DNA from: Gordonia sihwensis NBRC 108236
GTDB lineage: Bacteria > Actinomycetota > Actinomycetes > Mycobacteriales > Mycobacteriaceae
DNA length: 64,000 nt
Assembly: GCF_000333035.1 (NCBI RefSeq)
Contig: NZ_BANU01000001.1
Location: 62,001-126,000 of the forward strand
Direction: 5' to 3'
Part shown: positions 62,496 to 64,000 of the stretch, one piece after another
How positions within the stretch are numbered: position 1 is the first letter of the stretch
Layout: each line of letters starts with the position of its first letter
The notes under the pieces: model-generated
Databases searched by the model: none
The model's input: only the letters and a program-made list of their open reading frames with translations
Told to the model about the DNA's origin: nothing
Translations under genes and position numbers: made by a program

Positions 62496-62825
62496 ATGAC
62501 AGATGAACGAGAAGACTCCGGCACCGCCGGGTCGAAGCCCCCTGCGACCATGACGACGTTGGCCGGAGCGGTGGCGCTGTACACGATCGCCCGGCTCGCA
62601 CTCGTCGTCGTCATCGCGCTGGTGATCATCTTCGGCGCCAAGATCGTCGGAGTCGAGGTGCCGGTACTCGTCGCGGCGGTCTTCGCGGTGCTGATCGCGC
62701 TGCCCCTGGGCATGGTCGTCTTCAAGTCGCTTCGCCTCCGGGTGAACGATCAGATCGCTCGAGTCGATGAGCAGCGGGCGGCGCAGCGCACCGACCTGCA
62801 GGCTCGGCTGCGCGGCGAGGACTGA
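62496..62825 (+). CDS. DUF4229-like two-helix membrane protein
   Basis: 109 aa from the ATG at 62496. A polar N-terminus is followed by two membrane segments (about residues 27-50 and 56-77) and a charged C-terminal helix (RVNDQIARVDEQRAAQR). This matches the layout of DUF4229 proteins such as Rv0531. The function is unknown. Confidence 0.78.
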   Translation: MTDEREDSGTAGSKPPATMTTLAGAVALYTIARLALVVVIALVIIFGAKIVGVEVPVLVAAVFAVLIALPLGMVVFKSLRLRVNDQIARVDEQRAAQRTDLQARLRGED

Positions 62826-62834
62826 CGGTACGAC

Positions 62835-63941
62835 GTGGCGACTCGGGTTGTGGAGCGGACGTACGACCGCAGTTGGACCAGCCGGGCGGTACGGACCATC
62901 GAAGCGGATGCGCGGCGCAGCGCGGACACACATCTGCTGAAGGTGGACCTGCCGGACTGGGCGGCGCGCGGCGACGGCATCGACCTCTATCTGAAGGACG
63001 AGTCCACGCATCCGACCGGATCGCTCAAGCACCGGCTGGCGCGGTCACTGTTCCTCTACGCCCTCTGCAACGGCTGGATTCACGAGGGCACCACCGTCAT
63101 CGAGGCATCCTCGGGTTCCACCGCGGTGTCGGAGGCGTACTTCGCGAAGCTGATCGGCGTCCCGTTCATCGCGGTGATGGTGAGCGGCACCTCGCCCGCG
63201 AAGACGCGGCTCATCGAGGCCGAGGGCGGGATCTGTCACTTCGTCGACTCGCCCTCGGAGATCTACAGCGTCGCCCAGCGACTCGAGCGCGAACTCGGCG
63301 GCCACTTCATCGACCAGTTCACGATGGCCGAGCGGGCCACCGACTGGCGGGGCAACAACAACATCGCCGAATCGGTGTTCGCACAGATGGAGGCCGAACG
63401 CCATCGGATTCCGGAGTGGATCGTCGTCGGCGCGGGCACGGGCGGCACGTCGGCGACCTTCGGCCGGTACCTGCGCTACCGGCAGCACCCCACGCGGCTG
63501 TGCGTGGTGGACGTGGAGAACTCCGTCTTCCTGCCCGCATACGAGACCGGCGACGGAACCCTCACCTCACCGGGGGCCTCGCGGATCGAGGGCATCGGCC
63601 GCCCGCGAGTCGAGCCGTCGTTCGTCTCGCAGGTGATCGACCGGATGATCGCCGTTCCCGACGCGGCCTCGATCGCGGCGATGCGCTTCCTCAGCGACCG
63701 TCTCGGCCGCCGGGTCGGCGGATCTACCGGCACCAACTTCTGGGGTGTCTGCTCGCTCATCGGTGAGATGACCGGAAAGGGCCGCTCCGGCAGCGTCGTG
63801 TCGCTGCTGTGCGACAGCGGCGACCGCTACGATCACACCTACTTCAACGACGACTGGGTGGCCGAGCAGCGGCTCGACCTCGGCCCGCCGACGGCGGCTC
63901 TCGAGCGGTTCTTCGAGACCGGAGTGTGGTCGGCCGGCTGA
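62835..63941 (+). CDS. cds1: PLP-dependent cysteine desulfhydrase-like protein (Cds1 type)
   Basis: 368 aa, GTG start 9 bp after the previous stop. A fold-type II PLP enzyme of the cysteine synthase group with the PLP Lys in [12 protein letters not shown], the substrate loop [12 protein letters not shown] and the phosphate loop [17 protein letters not shown]. It lacks the exact loop set of CysK/CysM and resembles M. tuberculosis Cds1 (Rv3684), which splits L-cysteine into sulfide, ammonia and pyruvate. It breaks the Rv0486-Rv0531 order. Confidence 0.85.
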   Translation: MATRVVERTYDRSWTSRAVRTIEADARRSADTHLLKVDLPDWAARGDGIDLYLKDESTHPTGSLKHRLARSLFLYALCNGWIHEGTTVIEASSGSTAVSEAYFAKLIGVPFIAVMVSGTSPAKTRLIEAEGGICHFVDSPSEIYSVAQRLERELGGHFIDQFTMAERATDWRGNNNIAESVFAQMEAERHRIPEWIVVGAGTGGTSATFGRYLRYRQHPTRLCVVDVENSVFLPAYETGDGTLTSPGASRIEGIGRPRVEPSFVSQVIDRMIAVPDAASIAAMRFLSDRLGRRVGGSTGTNFWGVCSLIGEMTGKGRSGSVVSLLCDSGDRYDHTYFNDDWVAEQRLDLGPPTAALERFFETGVWSAG

Positions 63942-63971
63942 CGTCGCGGAGTCCTGCGGAGGGAGGCGATC

Positions 63972-64000
63972 GTGGCCGTCGTCGAGGCGTCGGGACTGGT
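63972..64000 (+). CDS. Start of a further gene (3' part beyond the window)
   Basis: A GTG at 63972 preceded by GGAGGGAGG opens a frame (VAVVEASGL) that runs to the window end, 30 bp after the Cds1-like gene. Nine residues are too few to assign a function. Confidence 0.5.

Noticed and set aside
1-64000. tRNA genes, rRNA, CRISPR arrays, insertion sequences
   Set aside because: No T-arm-like motif with matching stems, no regularly spaced repeats with unique spacers and no transposase frame was found on reading both strands; a tRNAscan-SE run would confirm.

Overview
The window is about 64 kb of high-GC chromosome from a mycolic-acid-type actinobacterium (order Mycobacteriales). An mce operon, mycothiol glycosyltransferase MshA, MhuD-type heme monooxygenase, SenX3/RegX3, CarD and a long run of genes in Mycobacterium tuberculosis-like order support this. 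Codon use, short intergenic gaps and the 'GGTTGAGCGAG...' intergenic element suggest Gordonia or a close relative; that genus call is inference. No rRNA, tRNA, CRISPR array, prophage or transposase was seen.

Layout. (1) 1-7213: 3' part of an mce operon (mceB partial, mceC, D, E, F and two Mce-associated proteins), a lipid or sterol importer. (2) 7214-9003: an accessory patch with a 23-bp tandem repeat, an unrecognised protein and a divergent TetR regulator sharing a perfect 14-bp palindrome. (3) 9022-22175: an aldehyde dehydrogenase behind a KstR-type operator, then a block in the order of M. tuberculosis Rv3592-Rv3579: mhuD, alpha/beta hydrolase, mutY, carbonic anhydrase, a membrane protein, disA, (an added thioesterase), radA, lpqE, carD, ispD, ispF, cysS, rlmB-type methyltransferase. 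(4) 22266-30070: a variable segment with a PAP2/Aur1-like membrane enzyme, RarD-like transporter, orphan pxpA, type-B carboxylesterase, a lipoprotein, and a zinc/manganese ABC transporter behind a Zur-like box. (5) 30181-62825: a block in the order of Rv0486-Rv0531: mshA, ybjN-like, (an added acyl-CoA ligase), gpm, GNAT, senX3-regX3, a Cys-rich protein, ppx, membrane protein, TIM-barrel protein, thioesterase, proC, small HTH protein, 33-aa basic protein, SDR, acyltransferase, (an added RCC1-type propeller), HAD phosphatase, glutaredoxin-like, hemA-hemC-hemD-hemB, membrane proteins, SGNH hydrolase, hemL, phosphatase, and the System II cytochrome c maturation genes (TlpA/ResA, CcdA, ResB, CcsA), then small regulators. 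(6) 62835-64000: a Cds1-like PLP enzyme and the first codons of another gene.

How the genes work together. Blocks 3 and 5 carry genome maintenance (MutY, DisA, RadA, CarD), the early C5 heme pathway (hemA, C, D, B, L) next to haem attachment to c-type cytochromes, phosphate signalling (SenX3/RegX3, Ppx) and thiol metabolism (MshA, CysS, Cds1). Many genes overlap by 1-4 nt (ATGA, GTGA, TTGA, TGATG), so long operons are translationally coupled. A recurring TAnnnT hexamer 6-8 nt before the start codon suggests many leaderless transcripts.

No wholly new multi-gene system is evident. The most unusual items are the KstR box with an adjacent inverted repeat, a SenX3 that lacks membrane segments, a compact seven-repeat RCC1-like protein after a SerB-type phosphatase, the TetR/unknown-protein pair, and an ispD with no ordinary start codon.
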